Assembly: GCF_042657185.1 (NCBI RefSeq)
Contig: NZ_JBHSNN010000014.1
Strand: one strand, 5' to 3'
Origin: Ureibacillus thermophilus
GTDB taxonomy: Bacteria > Bacillota > Bacilli > Bacillales_A > Planococcaceae
Length of the DNA: 64,000 bases
Shown: positions 26,743-36,826 of the stretch, piece by piece
How the letters are laid out: the number at the start of each line of letters is the position of its first letter
How positions within the stretch are numbered: the first letter of the stretch is position 1
The notes under the pieces: model-generated
The model's input: the letters and a program-made list of their open reading frames with translations, nothing else
Databases searched by the model: none
What the model was told of the DNA's origin: nothing
Position numbers and translations under genes: made by a program

Positions 26743-26774
26743 TAAAAAGAGCGAATTTCCACCATTCGCTCTTA
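26743..26774 (-). terminator. Terminator of azlCD (minus strand)
   Basis: AAGAGCGAAT pairs with ATTCGCTCTT. On the minus strand the stem is followed by TTTATT. Confidence 0.8.
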
Positions 26775-26788
26775 CTATTTATCCACAA

Positions 26789-27112
26789 TCAAAAGAAATT
26801 TCTTAAAACCGCTACGGTGAATACCCCTGCAACCACTGTTTTTGATAAACTTTTCGTCCATAGGGCAATGAAAAGAGTAGGCACGAAAGCAATCGTACTT
26901 TCCCAATGCAGCGTGACAAATTTTCCTTCCGTATTGAAAAGCGATTGAAAGACCAACGCACTCAAAATGCAAACAGGAATAAACTGAAGCCACCGCAGTA
27001 CTACTTTCGGCAACTCAATAGTTCGCACTAAAATAAAGGGAATGACCCGGGGAAGCCACGTAACAAATGCGCACCCTAAAATTAATAAAAACATCATGAA
27101 AGTTGTCGTCAT
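26789..27112 (-). CDS. azlD: Branched-chain amino acid exporter small subunit AzlD
   Basis: AzlD (107 residues) is a four-helix membrane protein, the small subunit of the AzlCD branched-chain amino acid exporter. Its family signature VTWLPRVIPFILV lies in the first third. Its ATG overlaps the azlC stop by 4 nt (ATGA), indicating coupled translation. Export of leucine analogues was shown for the B. subtilis homologue. Confidence 0.9.
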   Translation of the reverse strand: MTTTFMMFLLILGCAFVTWLPRVIPFILVRTIELPKVVLRWLQFIPVCILSALVFQSLFNTEGKFVTLHWESTIAFVPTLFIALWTKSLSKTVVAGVFTVAVLRNFF

Positions 27113-27843
27113 TTTTCAGTAATCACCCCAATAGTCGCCACAATAATCGTCGTTATAAGCACCGCTAAGTGGCTAGGCATGAAATAAGAAAGAATATATA
27201 AAATTCCAAAGACACAACCAATTAATTTTATATAATGCATGAGCTTATTCTTACTTGCATTGGCTAAATTAAGTACAAGCAGAGCAATAAACATTGCAAC
27301 TAACGCATAGTCAAGCCCCCAACGTTCCGGATTTGGAATCCAGTTGCCAACGAGTCCCCCAACAACACAAGATGCAATCCATGTCAAATAGGCGGTTAAA
27401 TTTAAGCCATCCATCCACCGGCCGCCCAGCTGTTTTTCTTTTCCGGCTTTTGTAACGGCAACGCCAAAAGTTTCATCCGTCATAAGCGACCCAAATCCGA
27501 CATTGCGCAATGTTGAATAGCGGGTAAAATACGGGGCCACTGTAAGGGACATAAGAAAATGCCTCAAGTTCACAATAAATGTTGTAATGATGATGACGGA
27601 CATTGGCGCCCCTGCTACATACAAGCCGGCAAAAATGAATTGGGCACTTCCCGCGTACACAAGAGCCGACAGCAAAAAAATTTCCAGAATGGATAGATTC
27701 GAAGCGATTCCTACCACACCAAAGGCAAAGCCAATACTTATGTATCCCAGCAAAGTTGGAATGCAATCTTTCATTCCTTGTATAAAAGAATCTTCTGTCG
27801 CTGTTTTTGGTATATCCTTCACTTCTTTGATTTCCGTTGTCAT
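27109..27843 (-). CDS. azlC: Branched-chain amino acid exporter large subunit AzlC
   Basis: AzlC (244 residues) is the large subunit with about seven helices. The typical segment SFIQGMKDCIPTLLGYISIGFAFGVVG begins the membrane part, and SLMTDETFGVAVTK is a conserved loop. ATG 27843 follows a G-rich ribosome binding region; the upstream extension to 27903 is not needed. The divergent XRE-cupin gene 213 nt away is the likely regulator, unlike B. subtilis, where the Lrp-type AzlB controls the operon. Confidence 0.92.
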   Translation of the reverse strand: MTTEIKEVKDIPKTATEDSFIQGMKDCIPTLLGYISIGFAFGVVGIASNLSILEIFLLSALVYAGSAQFIFAGLYVAGAPMSVIIITTFIVNLRHFLMSLTVAPYFTRYSTLRNVGFGSLMTDETFGVAVTKAGKEKQLGGRWMDGLNLTAYLTWIASCVVGGLVGNWIPNPERWGLDYALVAMFIALLVLNLANASKNKLMHYIKLIGCVFGILYILSYFMPSHLAVLITTIIVATIGVITEK

Positions 27844-28021
27844 ACCATCCCCCCCATCCCTTTGATATTGAAACTTTATGAACGTTCTTTCGTTATACTT
27901 CAATGACTAATAATTGTGTACTATAATGATGAAAAATTAGTTTAATTATTACCAATTAATGCTAATTATAGTTATAATAAAATCGTCAGAATATTCTTCT
28001 TTTGTTTAATATAGTATACAT

Positions 28022-28041
28022 TTGTCTTTTAAAATAGACAA
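28022..28041. promoter_or_regulatory. Inverted repeat, candidate operator for the XRE-cupin regulator
   Basis: TTGTCT (28022-28027) and AGACAA (28036-28041) are perfect inverted halves with an 8-bp spacer, 15 nt before the regulator start. It lies in the intergenic region shared with azlC. Autoregulation is an inference. Confidence 0.4.
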
Positions 28042-28056
28042 TAGGGTGGAACAAAA

Positions 28057-28608
28057 ATGGAACGAATGAATCGCAATATTGGTATGCAATTAAAAAAAAT
28101 TCGGAAAGAGCGCAGTTTAAGTTTGGATGATGTGGCAAAAGCTACGGATGTAAGTAAGGCGCAGCTTGCCCAAATTGAAAAAGGGGAAGCGAATCCAACC
28201 GTTTCTACGCTATGGAAAATTGCAGCAGGATTAAAAATCTCCTTTTCTTCTCTTTTACAGCCGCCAAAAACCCTTTTCCAAAAATATAGCGTAGACCCTT
28301 CGACATACGTTTCTGAAGAAGACGGAAAATATCGCGTGTACTCTATCATTCCTTATGAGCCTGAACGAGGATGGGAATTTTATAAAATCGAAATGGAACC
28401 TGGAGTCATTCATAAGAGCGAACCCCATACAGAAGGAGTAGAGGAAACCGTAACAGTAATTAAAGGAGAAGCGGTTGTTCAATGCGGTGAATTGAGGGAT
28501 CATTTAGTGGAAGGCGAGACCCTTGTTTTCTCTGCCACTGAACCACATCAGTATGAAAATCCAACTGATGAAGTAACCATTTTACATTTAATTATTCAGT
28601 ATCGATAG
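28057..28608 (+). CDS. XRE-family regulator with C-terminal cupin
   Basis: This 183-residue regulator has an N-terminal XRE helix-turn-helix (about 8-62, LKKIRKERSLSLDDVAKATDVSKAQLAQIEKG). A C-terminal cupin follows (about 110-180, with HTEGVEETVTVIKGEAVVQCG and EPHQYENPTDE). The cupin normally senses a small ligand. Divergence from azlCD suggests it controls branched-chain amino acid export, as AzlR-like or YdcN-like regulators do near azlC elsewhere. The 12-nt gap to the TVP38 gene suggests co-transcription. Confidence 0.85.
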   Translation: MERMNRNIGMQLKKIRKERSLSLDDVAKATDVSKAQLAQIEKGEANPTVSTLWKIAAGLKISFSSLLQPPKTLFQKYSVDPSTYVSEEDGKYRVYSIIPYEPERGWEFYKIEMEPGVIHKSEPHTEGVEETVTVIKGEAVVQCGELRDHLVEGETLVFSATEPHQYENPTDEVTILHLIIQYR

Positions 28609-28619
28609 AGGTGGAACTT

Positions 28620-29267
28620 GTGAGCGAGTGGTTTACCGCTGAAAATATAGAAGCTTTAGAAGCGCAGTACAGAACCTTTGGACCGTTGATTGGGATCCTT
28701 TTCCCATTTTTAGAAGCATTTTTGCCGTTTTTACCTCTAGTAGTATTTGTTGTAGCAAATGCAAGTTCCCATGGCTTATGGTTCGGGTTTTTATTTTCCT
28801 GGATAGGAACCGTATTAGGCTCTTATTCTGTCTTTCTGTTAGTTCGGAAATTTGGAAAAATACCGAGAGTGCAAAAATTTATCAAATATGAGAAAATGCA
28901 AAAACTCATCCGCTGGGTGGATATGAAGGGGATAGCTCCGTTATTTATTCTGCTGTGTTTTCCATTCACTCCATCAGTGCTTGTCAATATTGTCGCAGGG
29001 CTTTCCAACATAAAGAAAAAAGTGTATTTAGTTGTGTTGATGTCGGGAAAATTCGTCATGATTTTAACGATTAGCTTGCTGGGATACGATATTAGTGAGT
29101 TGATCCGAAGCCCGATTCGATTAATTTTTGCCGCTGTTGCCATCTTTTTGTTGTGGATGATTGGAAAACTGATTGAGAAATATTTAAATAATCGGGTAGA
29201 AAGGGAATTAAGAGAGGTATCTAAGTTAAGAAAACAAAAAAGGTTGAAAACAACTCATAAAAAATAA
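28620..29267 (+). CDS. TVP38/TMEM64-family membrane protein
   Basis: This 215-residue membrane protein has about five helices and the family core FPFLEAFLPFLPLVVFVVANASSHG, plus GTVLGSYSVFLLVRKFGK. TVP38/DedA-like proteins are half-transporters or lipid scramblases, and the exact role here is unknown. It resembles B. subtilis YhjE, which also lies near addBA. GTG 28620 is favoured because AGAGGTGG overlaps the earlier in-frame GTG at 28611. A basic C-terminal tail (KLRKQKRLKTTHKK) is cytosolic. Confidence 0.8.
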   Translation: MSEWFTAENIEALEAQYRTFGPLIGILFPFLEAFLPFLPLVVFVVANASSHGLWFGFLFSWIGTVLGSYSVFLLVRKFGKIPRVQKFIKYEKMQKLIRWVDMKGIAPLFILLCFPFTPSVLVNIVAGLSNIKKKVYLVVLMSGKFVMILTISLLGYDISELIRSPIRLIFAAVAIFLLWMIGKLIEKYLNNRVERELREVSKLRKQKRLKTTHKK

Positions 29268-29273
29268 TTCTGC

Positions 29274-29459
29274 AAAGGGGGCATCTGAAAAGTCATTCCA
29301 AGACGCCCTCTTTGCGGCTTTAGCTAGAGTTTTGCCGCAGATAAATTGCGACGAGGAGGCGCGTTTTGTGACCACCGCAGGGAAAGTGTTTAAGAGAATA
29401 TTCCTATAAGAAGTAAGGTTGTTTCCGAAAGTGTTCGACTTTCTGGACAGCCTTTTTTA
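29274..29459 (+). repeat. Terminator-bounded dispersed repeat, copy 1
   Basis: This 186-bp element is also present in inverted orientation at 57908-58131. Both ends fold: a left hairpin (GGGGGCATCT...GACGCCCTC, 29277-29310) and a right hairpin (29417-29458) with a T tail. The middle carries TGCCGCAG, AAATTGCGACGAGGAGGCG and GAATATT...CTATAAGAAG. It functions as the transcription end of the TVP38 gene but is longer than a terminator needs to be. Confidence 0.8.
29417..29458 (+). terminator. Terminator formed by the right end of repeat copy 1
   Basis: GGTTGTTTCCGAAAGT pairs with ACTTTCTGGACAGCC, followed by TTTTTT. Confidence 0.8.
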
Positions 29460-29532
29460 TGTCTTCTGCGAAAAATAGATAAAAAATATACTATAATGAA
29501 AATACGATTTTTCATTAAGAAGGAGGAGCAGT

Positions 29533-32500
29533 ATGTCATTACGAATTATCAGCGGACGGGCAGGGACAGGGAAGACCACCTTTATCCATAAGGAAATTGT
29601 GGAGGAAGTTAAGGCTAATCCTTTTGGTTCCCCTATTTTTTTAATTGTTCCCGACCAAATGTCCTTTTCAACGGAATATCAGTTAACGAATCATTATGGC
29701 ATACAAGGATTAATCCGCGCGCAAGTGATGACGTTTAAACGATTGTCATGGCATATTTTGCAGGAAACTGGCGGCATTGCGAAAGATAAAGTAGATAAAA
29801 TTGGATACCGGATGCTCTTAAGACGCTTGCTGGAAGAAAATAAAGATCAATTTTCTTTATTTCGCCAAGCTGCTGATAAGCGCGGATTTACAGAAGAAAT
29901 TGAAAAGATGATTCGGGAATTTAATCAATTTAATATTGACAGCCAAACGTTGGAAGAAGCCATCAAAACATTTGAACAATCTGATGCTCCCCAAACGTTG
30001 ATTGCCAAATCAAAAGACTTAAACATTATCCTCCAAAAGCTGGAAGAAATTTTAGGGGATCGTTATATAGAAGGAGACGGGCTATATCCGTTTTTAATTC
30101 AGCAAATGAAAAACTCTGAAAAACTAAAAGATACCCATGTTTATATTGATGGATTTACATTTTTTACGGTACGGGAATTTGAAATTGTGAAACAGTTATT
30201 AACTTTAACAAAACGAGTAACCGTTGTTCTTCCTTTTGAAAATGAAAATGATAAAGACAATGAACAAGCGGTGTTTTATCGTGCTTCGTTGATGTACGAC
30301 AAATTACGACAAGAAGCGGTAAAATTAGGAATCGAAGTGGAACCTCGGATACATATGCAAACCACATATCGCTATCAAAATTTTGATTTGCAGCATATTG
30401 AACAGGAGTTTCATCAACCGGTTCCTAAAAAGTTGAGAGCGGAAGGATCTGTTCAAATTATTGAAGGAGCCAATCGACGCGCGGAAGTTCATGGCATTGC
30501 CCGGGAAATAAAAAGATTGGTGCAAGAAGAAGGCGTCCGCTATCGAGATATAGGAATCATGTATCGTCAAGCAGACGTATATGATCCGCTTATTTCGACG
30601 ATTTTCGCGCAATATGACATTCCGGTATTTACCAATGAGAAGAAACCAATGCTTCATCATCCATTAATTGAATTCAGCCGTTCCATTTTAGAAGTGATTA
30701 CTTCTAATTGGAAGTATGAACCGATTTTCCGCAGCGTCAAAACAGATTTATTTTTCCCATTGAATTCAGATGTGAAAGAAATGCGGGAGAAAGCGGATGT
30801 ATTTGAAAACTTCGTCATCGCCCAAGGAATTTATGGGAATCGATGGATGCAGGATGAACGATGGATTTATAAAAAGTATCGCGGGTTTGAGTTTGTGACA
30901 ACGAAGCAAACGGATGAAGAACTTAAGGTGCAAGCAATTATCGATGAAATGAAAGAATATGTTCGGAAGCCTCTATTAAAATTCGAAAGAGAATTAAAGA
31001 AAGCGCGCAATGGAAGAGAAATTGCCTTCGCATTATTTTCGTGCATGGATGAATTGCAAGTGTTTGAAAAGCTGCAAGCCTTAAAAGATAAAGAGATGGA
31101 AAAAGGACGGCTGGAAGAGGCGATGGAGCATGACCAGGCTTGGAACGAGTGGGTGAATGTTCTTGAGCAATTTGTTGTGATGTTTGGGGATCAGTCTTTA
31201 CCCCTTGAGGATGCGGCAAAAATTTTAGATGAAGGGTACGATGCCCTTGCATTCTCTAAAATTCCGCCTGCCATTGATGAAGTGACGGTATCCCAATTGG
31301 AATTTTCCCGCTTTGACAATATGAAAGTGGTGTTCGTCATCGGCGTAAATGATGGCGTATATCCAATGCGGATTGACTATGAAGGGCTTATAAATGATAT
31401 GGACAGGGAATGGTTTTCAAACATTGACATTGAATTGCTACCAACTTCGAAACACCGGTTAATGGAGGAAAACTTCTACATTTACCGTGCCTTTTCTTCC
31501 CCGACCCATCGATTATATGTAACCTATTCCGCCAGCGATGAGGAAAGCAAGGCGTTATTGCCGTCGTTGTATGTTCAGCGATTGCACAATTTATTCGAAG
31601 TCAATGGTGAAAGCACTTTGCCTCATCATCGAATCTTTATTGACCCAATTGAAGAATGGGAGAAGTCGAAAATTTTATCTTACTTAAGACATCCAAGAAC
31701 ATCCCTTGCTTACTTAATGACCCAATTAAAACAGGCGGATGGCTTGAAATTGGATTCAGAATGGAAAGCGCTGAAAGCTTTTTATGAACAAAGCGGGGAA
31801 TGGAAACCGGTACTTGAGCTTGTGATGAAGCCGCTTAAAGAAAAAAAACATTCTGAACCATTAAAACAGGCATTAACTGAAGAACTGTATGGGGACGAAA
31901 TGACTTCCAGCGTGTCGCGGATTGAAAAATATTTCAGCTGTCCATTTGCCCATTTTGCAACCTATGGACTTCATTTGCAGGAGCGGCCGGAGTTTCGCTT
32001 AGAAACCTTTGAAATGGGAGATTTGTTCCATGAAGCGTTAAAATGGATTTCCATGGAAACGAACCGATTAAATTTGCCGTGGAATAAATTGACGAGGGAA
32101 CAATGTGCGCACCTTGCCCGGGAAGCGGTGGAGCGCATTGTGCCGGCTTTTTCCCATCAAATTTTATTAAGCAGTTCCCGCTACCGCTATATACAGCGTA
32201 AACTGATGCGCATTATTGAGAGAACGATGATCGCCCTTTCCCAACATGCGAAAAGCTCCTTCTTTAAACCGATTGCGGTGGAAGCAGCTTTTGGTCCGAA
32301 AGAACAATTGCCGCCTCTCGAAATTCCTTTAAAAGGCGGCCGGAGAATGAAACTTAGAGGCCGCATTGACCGGATTGACCATGCAAAGGTGGGCGAAAAA
32401 TCGTATTTGCGCGTTATTGACTATAAATCTTCTGGCAGAGATTTAGATTTGAATGAAGTATATTATGGCATTTCATTGCAATTATTGACCTATTTGGATG

Positions 32501-33042
32501 TGGCGGTGGAAAATTCGTTCATCTTATTGAAAGAATCCGCCTTGCCAGCGGGTGTTCTTTACGTTCATGTTCAAAATCCTCTATTAAAAGTGGAGAAAGA
32601 ATTGAATGATTTAGAGTTTGAGGAAGAACGACTGAAAATGTTCAAAATGAAAGGGTTGCTTGCAGAAGATCAAGAGGCTGTCATTGCCATGGATGAACGC
32701 TTAGAAGAAGATGGCAAGTCAATTATTATTCCTGCATCCTTTACGAAGAAGCAGGAGTTTGCCAAAACGTCAAAAGTTGTACCGCCGGATGCAATGCAAG
32801 ATTTGCGCAAATTCGTCCGCAGAAAACATCAAGAAGCTGGGGAATCCATTTTAAGTGGAGATACATCTATTCGACCATTTAAATTAAAAGATAAAACAGC
32901 TTGCGATTATTGCCAGTTTAAGTCGGTTTGCCAATTTGATCCTGCAGAGGATGCGTACTTGCGTCTTGAGGTAGATAAAATGCCAAACGTGATTGAAAAA
33001 ATTCGAAGGGAGTTGAAGGAAGATGAATCCGATTCCTATTAA
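29533..33042 (+). CDS. addB: ATP-dependent helicase/nuclease subunit B
   Basis: AddB (1169 residues) is a subunit of the RecBCD-like AddAB complex, which resects double-strand breaks and recognises Chi. The N-terminal Walker A is GRAGTGKTTF, though AddB is thought not to be an active helicase. The C-terminal RecB-type nuclease has VIDYKSSGRDLDL, and the iron-sulphur cluster Cys include CDYCQFKSVC plus an upstream Cys (YFSCPF). GGAGGAG precedes the ATG. It overlaps addA by 20 nt, so the subunits are co-translated. Confidence 0.97.
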   Translation: MSLRIISGRAGTGKTTFIHKEIVEEVKANPFGSPIFLIVPDQMSFSTEYQLTNHYGIQGLIRAQVMTFKRLSWHILQETGGIAKDKVDKIGYRMLLRRLLEENKDQFSLFRQAADKRGFTEEIEKMIREFNQFNIDSQTLEEAIKTFEQSDAPQTLIAKSKDLNIILQKLEEILGDRYIEGDGLYPFLIQQMKNSEKLKDTHVYIDGFTFFTVREFEIVKQLLTLTKRVTVVLPFENENDKDNEQAVFYRASLMYDKLRQEAVKLGIEVEPRIHMQTTYRYQNFDLQHIEQEFHQPVPKKLRAEGSVQIIEGANRRAEVHGIAREIKRLVQEEGVRYRDIGIMYRQADVYDPLISTIFAQYDIPVFTNEKKPMLHHPLIEFSRSILEVITSNWKYEPIFRSVKTDLFFPLNSDVKEMREKADVFENFVIAQGIYGNRWMQDERWIYKKYRGFEFVTTKQTDEELKVQAIIDEMKEYVRKPLLKFERELKKARNGREIAFALFSCMDELQVFEKLQALKDKEMEKGRLEEAMEHDQAWNEWVNVLEQFVVMFGDQSLPLEDAAKILDEGYDALAFSKIPPAIDEVTVSQLEFSRFDNMKVVFVIGVNDGVYPMRIDYEGLINDMDREWFSNIDIELLPTSKHRLMEENFYIYRAFSSPTHRLYVTYSASDEESKALLPSLYVQRLHNLFEVNGESTLPHHRIFIDPIEEWEKSKILSYLRHPRTSLAYLMTQLKQADGLKLDSEWKALKAFYEQSGEWKPVLELVMKPLKEKKHSEPLKQALTEELYGDEMTSSVSRIEKYFSCPFAHFATYGLHLQERPEFRLETFEMGDLFHEALKWISMETNRLNLPWNKLTREQCAHLAREAVERIVPAFSHQILLSSSRYRYIQRKLMRIIERTMIALSQHAKSSFFKPIAVEAAFGPKEQLPPLEIPLKGGRRMKLRGRIDRIDHAKVGEKSYLRVIDYKSSGRDLDLNEVYYGISLQLLTYLDVAVENSFILLKESALPAGVLYVHVQNPLLKVEKELNDLEFEEERLKMFKMKGLLAEDQEAVIAMDERLEEDGKSIIIPASFTKKQEFAKTSKVVPPDAMQDLRKFVRRKHQEAGESILSGDTSIRPFKLKDKTACDYCQFKSVCQFDPAEDAYLRLEVDKMPNVIEKIRRELKEDESDSY

Positions 33043-36000
33043 ACCTAAAGATGCCACATGGACAGACGAGCAATGGAAAGCGATTTGGGCAACAGGGCAG
33101 GATATTCTTGTTTCTGCGGCGGCTGGGTCAGGAAAAACGGCGGTGCTTATCAACCGGATGATCGAAAAGGTCATTGCGAAAGAAAATCCGATTAATGTGG
33201 ACGAGCTGCTTGTGGTGACCTTTACAAACGCTGCTGCGGCAGAAATGCGCCATCGACTTGCAAAGGCACTGGAAAAGGAAATCGCAAAAGACCCGCACAA
33301 TGCCCATTTGCGAAAGCAGCTGAGCCTTGTCAACAAAGCCCAAATTTCCACATTGCACTCCTTTTGCTTATCTATCGTTCGGCAATATGCCTATTTGATT
33401 GATATTGACCCGGGATTCCGCATTGCCAGTGAAGGGGAAGTTTCGCTTTTGCGGGATGATGTGTTAAAAGACGTCATGGAAGAAGCGTACAGCGCCGAAG
33501 ATGAAGCAGAAGCCGCTCGCATTTACCGGTTAGTGGACAGCTTCACCTCCGACCGGGATGACCAGGAAATTGAAAAGTTGATAGAGCAATTATATGACAA
33601 TGCGCGTGTTCATCCGGCACCGGAAAAATGGCTTCATTCCCTTGTGGAGCAATATCAGCTTTCTGAGGACGTAACGGTGGATGATTTACCTTTCATCAAT
33701 TATGTGAAAAATTCCATTGCATTTCAGTTGGAAGAAGCTCGGTCGCACCTTTTAGCGGTGAGAAAGTATGCTTTAATGCCAGATGGGCCGCATGCCTACG
33801 GAGAAACAGTGGAATTGGATTTGGCCCTTATTCAAGAGGCATTGCGGCGCATCCGTTCTTCTTGGCAAGAAGCTTATGAATTTTTTGCTGTGTTAAAATG
33901 GGAAACCCTTGCGCGGATGCCGAAAGATTCCTGCGATGAAGAATTGAAAAAGAAAGCGCAAGAGAAACGGAATAAAGCAAAAGAAATTGTAAAAAAAATT
34001 CAAGAAACGTATTTTGTGCGGAAACCAGAGCGCCTGATTCAAGAAATCCGTCTGATGGCTCCAACGATTGAAACATTGGTGGAACTTACGCTGAAATTTG
34101 GCGAAAAGTTTAAACGGGCGAAATTGGAAAAAGGCATTTTAGATTTTTCAGACCTTGAACATTATGCCCTCGACATTTTAACGGTGGAAGAAAACGGAGA
34201 AATGAAACCCTCCCCTGTTGCTTTAGAATTCCAAGGGCGGTTTAAAGAAGTGCTTGTGGATGAATACCAAGATACGAATATGTTGCAAGAGACAATTTTA
34301 CAGCTTGTAAAAAGCGGCGATGAAAGCAACGGAAATCTATTTATGGTAGGGGATGTGAAGCAGTCAATTTACCGCTTCCGTCTAGCGGAACCAATGCTCT
34401 TTTTGCATAAGTATTTAACTTTTGAAGAAGAGCCGAAAACAAGTGGGCTAAAAATTGATTTAAACGCCAATTTCCGCAGCAGGAAAGAAGTCCTTTATGG
34501 AACGAACTATATTTTCGAACAAGTGATGGGCGAAAAAGTAGGAGAAATCTCTTATGATGAGAAAGCCGCATTAAAACCGAGTGCGCCGTACAATGAATTA
34601 GATATGCCGGTGGAGTTGGCCATTATACATGAGGAACAGCCGGATGCTTCATCGGAAAATGAAGAAGATGAAGATTTCGATCAAATCATGGAAGAAGAAA
34701 TGAAAAAATCTCAACAAGAAGCCCGCTTTATTATTCAACGCATCAAGGAGCTAATGGAATCGGGGGCGACTGTCTATGATACGAAACAAAAAGATCAAAA
34801 AAAGCGCATCCGTCCATTAAAGTACAGCGATATTGTCATCCTTATGCGATCTATGACATGGTCCGGCGATATTATTGAAGAATTTAAAAAGGCCAATATT
34901 CCGTTATATGCGGAAAGTTCCAAAGGCTATTTTGAAGCGTTGGAAGTCATGATCATGATGAATTTATTAAAAGTCATCGACAATCCATATCAAGACATTC
35001 CTTTGGCATCCGTTTTACGGGCTCCCTTTGTGGGACTGAAGGAAAATGAATTGGCACTCATTCGTTTAACCGACAAAAATGCGCCTTTTTATGAAGCGGT
35101 GAAAAAATTTGTGGAAAACGAGCAATCAGGGCTTGAAGCTGAAACGCAGGCAAAGCTTGAGAAGTTTTTGCAGCAGCTTGACGTATGGAGGGATTTGGCT
35201 CGCCGCGGCAGCCTTTCTGATTTAATTTGGAAAATTTATTTAGACACCCATTATTATGAAATGGTTGGAGCCATGTCAAACGGCAAACAGCGGCAAGCCA
35301 ATTTGCGTGCGCTCCATGACCGGGCATTAACCTTTGAAAAATCTTCCTATCGTGGATTATTCCGATTTTTGCGTTTCATTGATCGAATGAAAGCGCGTGG
35401 GGAAGATTTAGGCGTCGCCAAGTCCATTGGGGAGAAGGATGATGTGGTGCGTTTAGTGACGATTCACTCCTCCAAAGGGCTTGAGTATCCAGTGGTGTTT
35501 GTGGCGGGACTAGGCAATCGTTTTAATTTAAGAGATTTTAATGAACCTTATTTATTTGACCAAAATTTTGGCCTTGCTGTAAAAGCCATCGATCCGGATA
35601 ACCGAATCATGTACACTTCTTTGCCGTTTTTTGCCATCAAAGAAAAGAAAAAATTGGAATTAATTGCAGAGGAAATGCGGATTTTATATGTGGCGATGAC
35701 TCGGGCGAAAGAACGGCTGATTCTCGTCGGTTCTGTGAAAGATTGGGAAAAAGCGATGCAAGCTTGGTGTGAAATGCAAAGTTTGCCTCCGGATGAAATG
35801 CTGCCAGATTATGTGAGGGCACGGGCGAGAAGCTATCTTGATTGGATTGGTCCGGCCATCGCAAGACATAAAGTTTTTAAAGAATATAGTCATGGGGATT
35901 ATGTACCGTTAGAACATCCATCTACATGGAAAATAATGGTTATTTCTAATGGGACATTCATGAAAAAATCCATTGATGAGGAAGAAACAGCAAACGAAGA

Positions 36001-36751
36001 AATGATGGAAGATGTGGATGAAACATTGCTGGAAGAATTGAATCGCCGCTTTACTTATGTCTATCCATTTGAACGGGCGACGAAGAAAAAATCAAAAACA
36101 AGCGTATCCGAAATGAAGCGAGTTGAAAATTTGCAGCATGAGGAAGAAGCGGAATATATAAGGATGATCATTAAAAATCGCAATAAATCCCTCGTTAAAC
36201 GTCCGGCATTTATGCAGGAAAAACAAATTTCTGCAGCAGAAATCGGAACGGCGATGCATACTGTGATGCAGCATGTGCCGCAAAAAGGATTTGAAAATAC
36301 AGAAGAAGCGCAGCATTTTCTTGATGAGCTTGTCGAAAAGCAATTAATCACAGAAGAAGAACGGAAAGCCATCGAACTTGAAAAACTGCTTCATTTCTTT
36401 CAAACACCGATTGGAAAACGATTTAGCAGTGCGAAACAATTGAATCGAGAACTGCCTTTTACCTTAAGTGTGAAGGATGCAGACGGCGATTCCCAAATCA
36501 TTCAAGGGATTGTCGATTGCTTGATGCAAGATGAAGAAGGAAAATGGGTGCTTCTTGATTACAAAACAGATAAAATCTTGCCTTCTTTTGCGGAAGAAAA
36601 GGCATTGATTCAGGAAATGACTAAGCGCTACGGGGTGCAAATCCGCCTATATACAGAAGCGGTGGAGAAGATTTTGCAAATTCAAGTAGATGAAAAAGTT
36701 CTTTACTTGTTCGATGCAGGGAAAGCGGTGCCGTTACAGTCGTTAGGTTGA
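33023..36751 (+). CDS. addA: ATP-dependent helicase/nuclease subunit A
   Basis: AddA (1242 residues) is the UvrD-like 3'-5' helicase and nuclease of AddAB. It shows Walker A SAAAGSGKTAVLINRM near 32, VDEYQDTN (motif II), GDVKQSIYRFR (motif III), HSSKGLEYPVVFVAG (motif V) and MTRAKERL (motif VI). The C-terminal nuclease contains LLDYKTDKI. All helicase motifs look intact. GGAAG precedes ATG 33023 inside the addB 3' end. Confidence 0.97.
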   Translation: MNPIPIKPKDATWTDEQWKAIWATGQDILVSAAAGSGKTAVLINRMIEKVIAKENPINVDELLVVTFTNAAAAEMRHRLAKALEKEIAKDPHNAHLRKQLSLVNKAQISTLHSFCLSIVRQYAYLIDIDPGFRIASEGEVSLLRDDVLKDVMEEAYSAEDEAEAARIYRLVDSFTSDRDDQEIEKLIEQLYDNARVHPAPEKWLHSLVEQYQLSEDVTVDDLPFINYVKNSIAFQLEEARSHLLAVRKYALMPDGPHAYGETVELDLALIQEALRRIRSSWQEAYEFFAVLKWETLARMPKDSCDEELKKKAQEKRNKAKEIVKKIQETYFVRKPERLIQEIRLMAPTIETLVELTLKFGEKFKRAKLEKGILDFSDLEHYALDILTVEENGEMKPSPVALEFQGRFKEVLVDEYQDTNMLQETILQLVKSGDESNGNLFMVGDVKQSIYRFRLAEPMLFLHKYLTFEEEPKTSGLKIDLNANFRSRKEVLYGTNYIFEQVMGEKVGEISYDEKAALKPSAPYNELDMPVELAIIHEEQPDASSENEEDEDFDQIMEEEMKKSQQEARFIIQRIKELMESGATVYDTKQKDQKKRIRPLKYSDIVILMRSMTWSGDIIEEFKKANIPLYAESSKGYFEALEVMIMMNLLKVIDNPYQDIPLASVLRAPFVGLKENELALIRLTDKNAPFYEAVKKFVENEQSGLEAETQAKLEKFLQQLDVWRDLARRGSLSDLIWKIYLDTHYYEMVGAMSNGKQRQANLRALHDRALTFEKSSYRGLFRFLRFIDRMKARGEDLGVAKSIGEKDDVVRLVTIHSSKGLEYPVVFVAGLGNRFNLRDFNEPYLFDQNFGLAVKAIDPDNRIMYTSLPFFAIKEKKKLELIAEEMRILYVAMTRAKERLILVGSVKDWEKAMQAWCEMQSLPPDEMLPDYVRARARSYLDWIGPAIARHKVFKEYSHGDYVPLEHPSTWKIMVISNGTFMKKSIDEEETANEEMMEDVDETLLEELNRRFTYVYPFERATKKKSKTSVSEMKRVENLQHEEEAEYIRMIIKNRNKSLVKRPAFMQEKQISAAEIGTAMHTVMQHVPQKGFENTEEAQHFLDELVEKQLITEEERKAIELEKLLHFFQTPIGKRFSSAKQLNRELPFTLSVKDADGDSQIIQGIVDCLMQDEEGKWVLLDYKTDKILPSFAEEKALIQEMTKRYGVQIRLYTEAVEKILQIQVDEKVLYLFDAGKAVPLQSLG

Positions 36752-36826
36752 AACAAAATTTGGCGGTTTTTCTTGTAAGTACATTGGGAAAATGATAGTT
36801 TTATGGTATTTAGGAGGTCGAATGAA

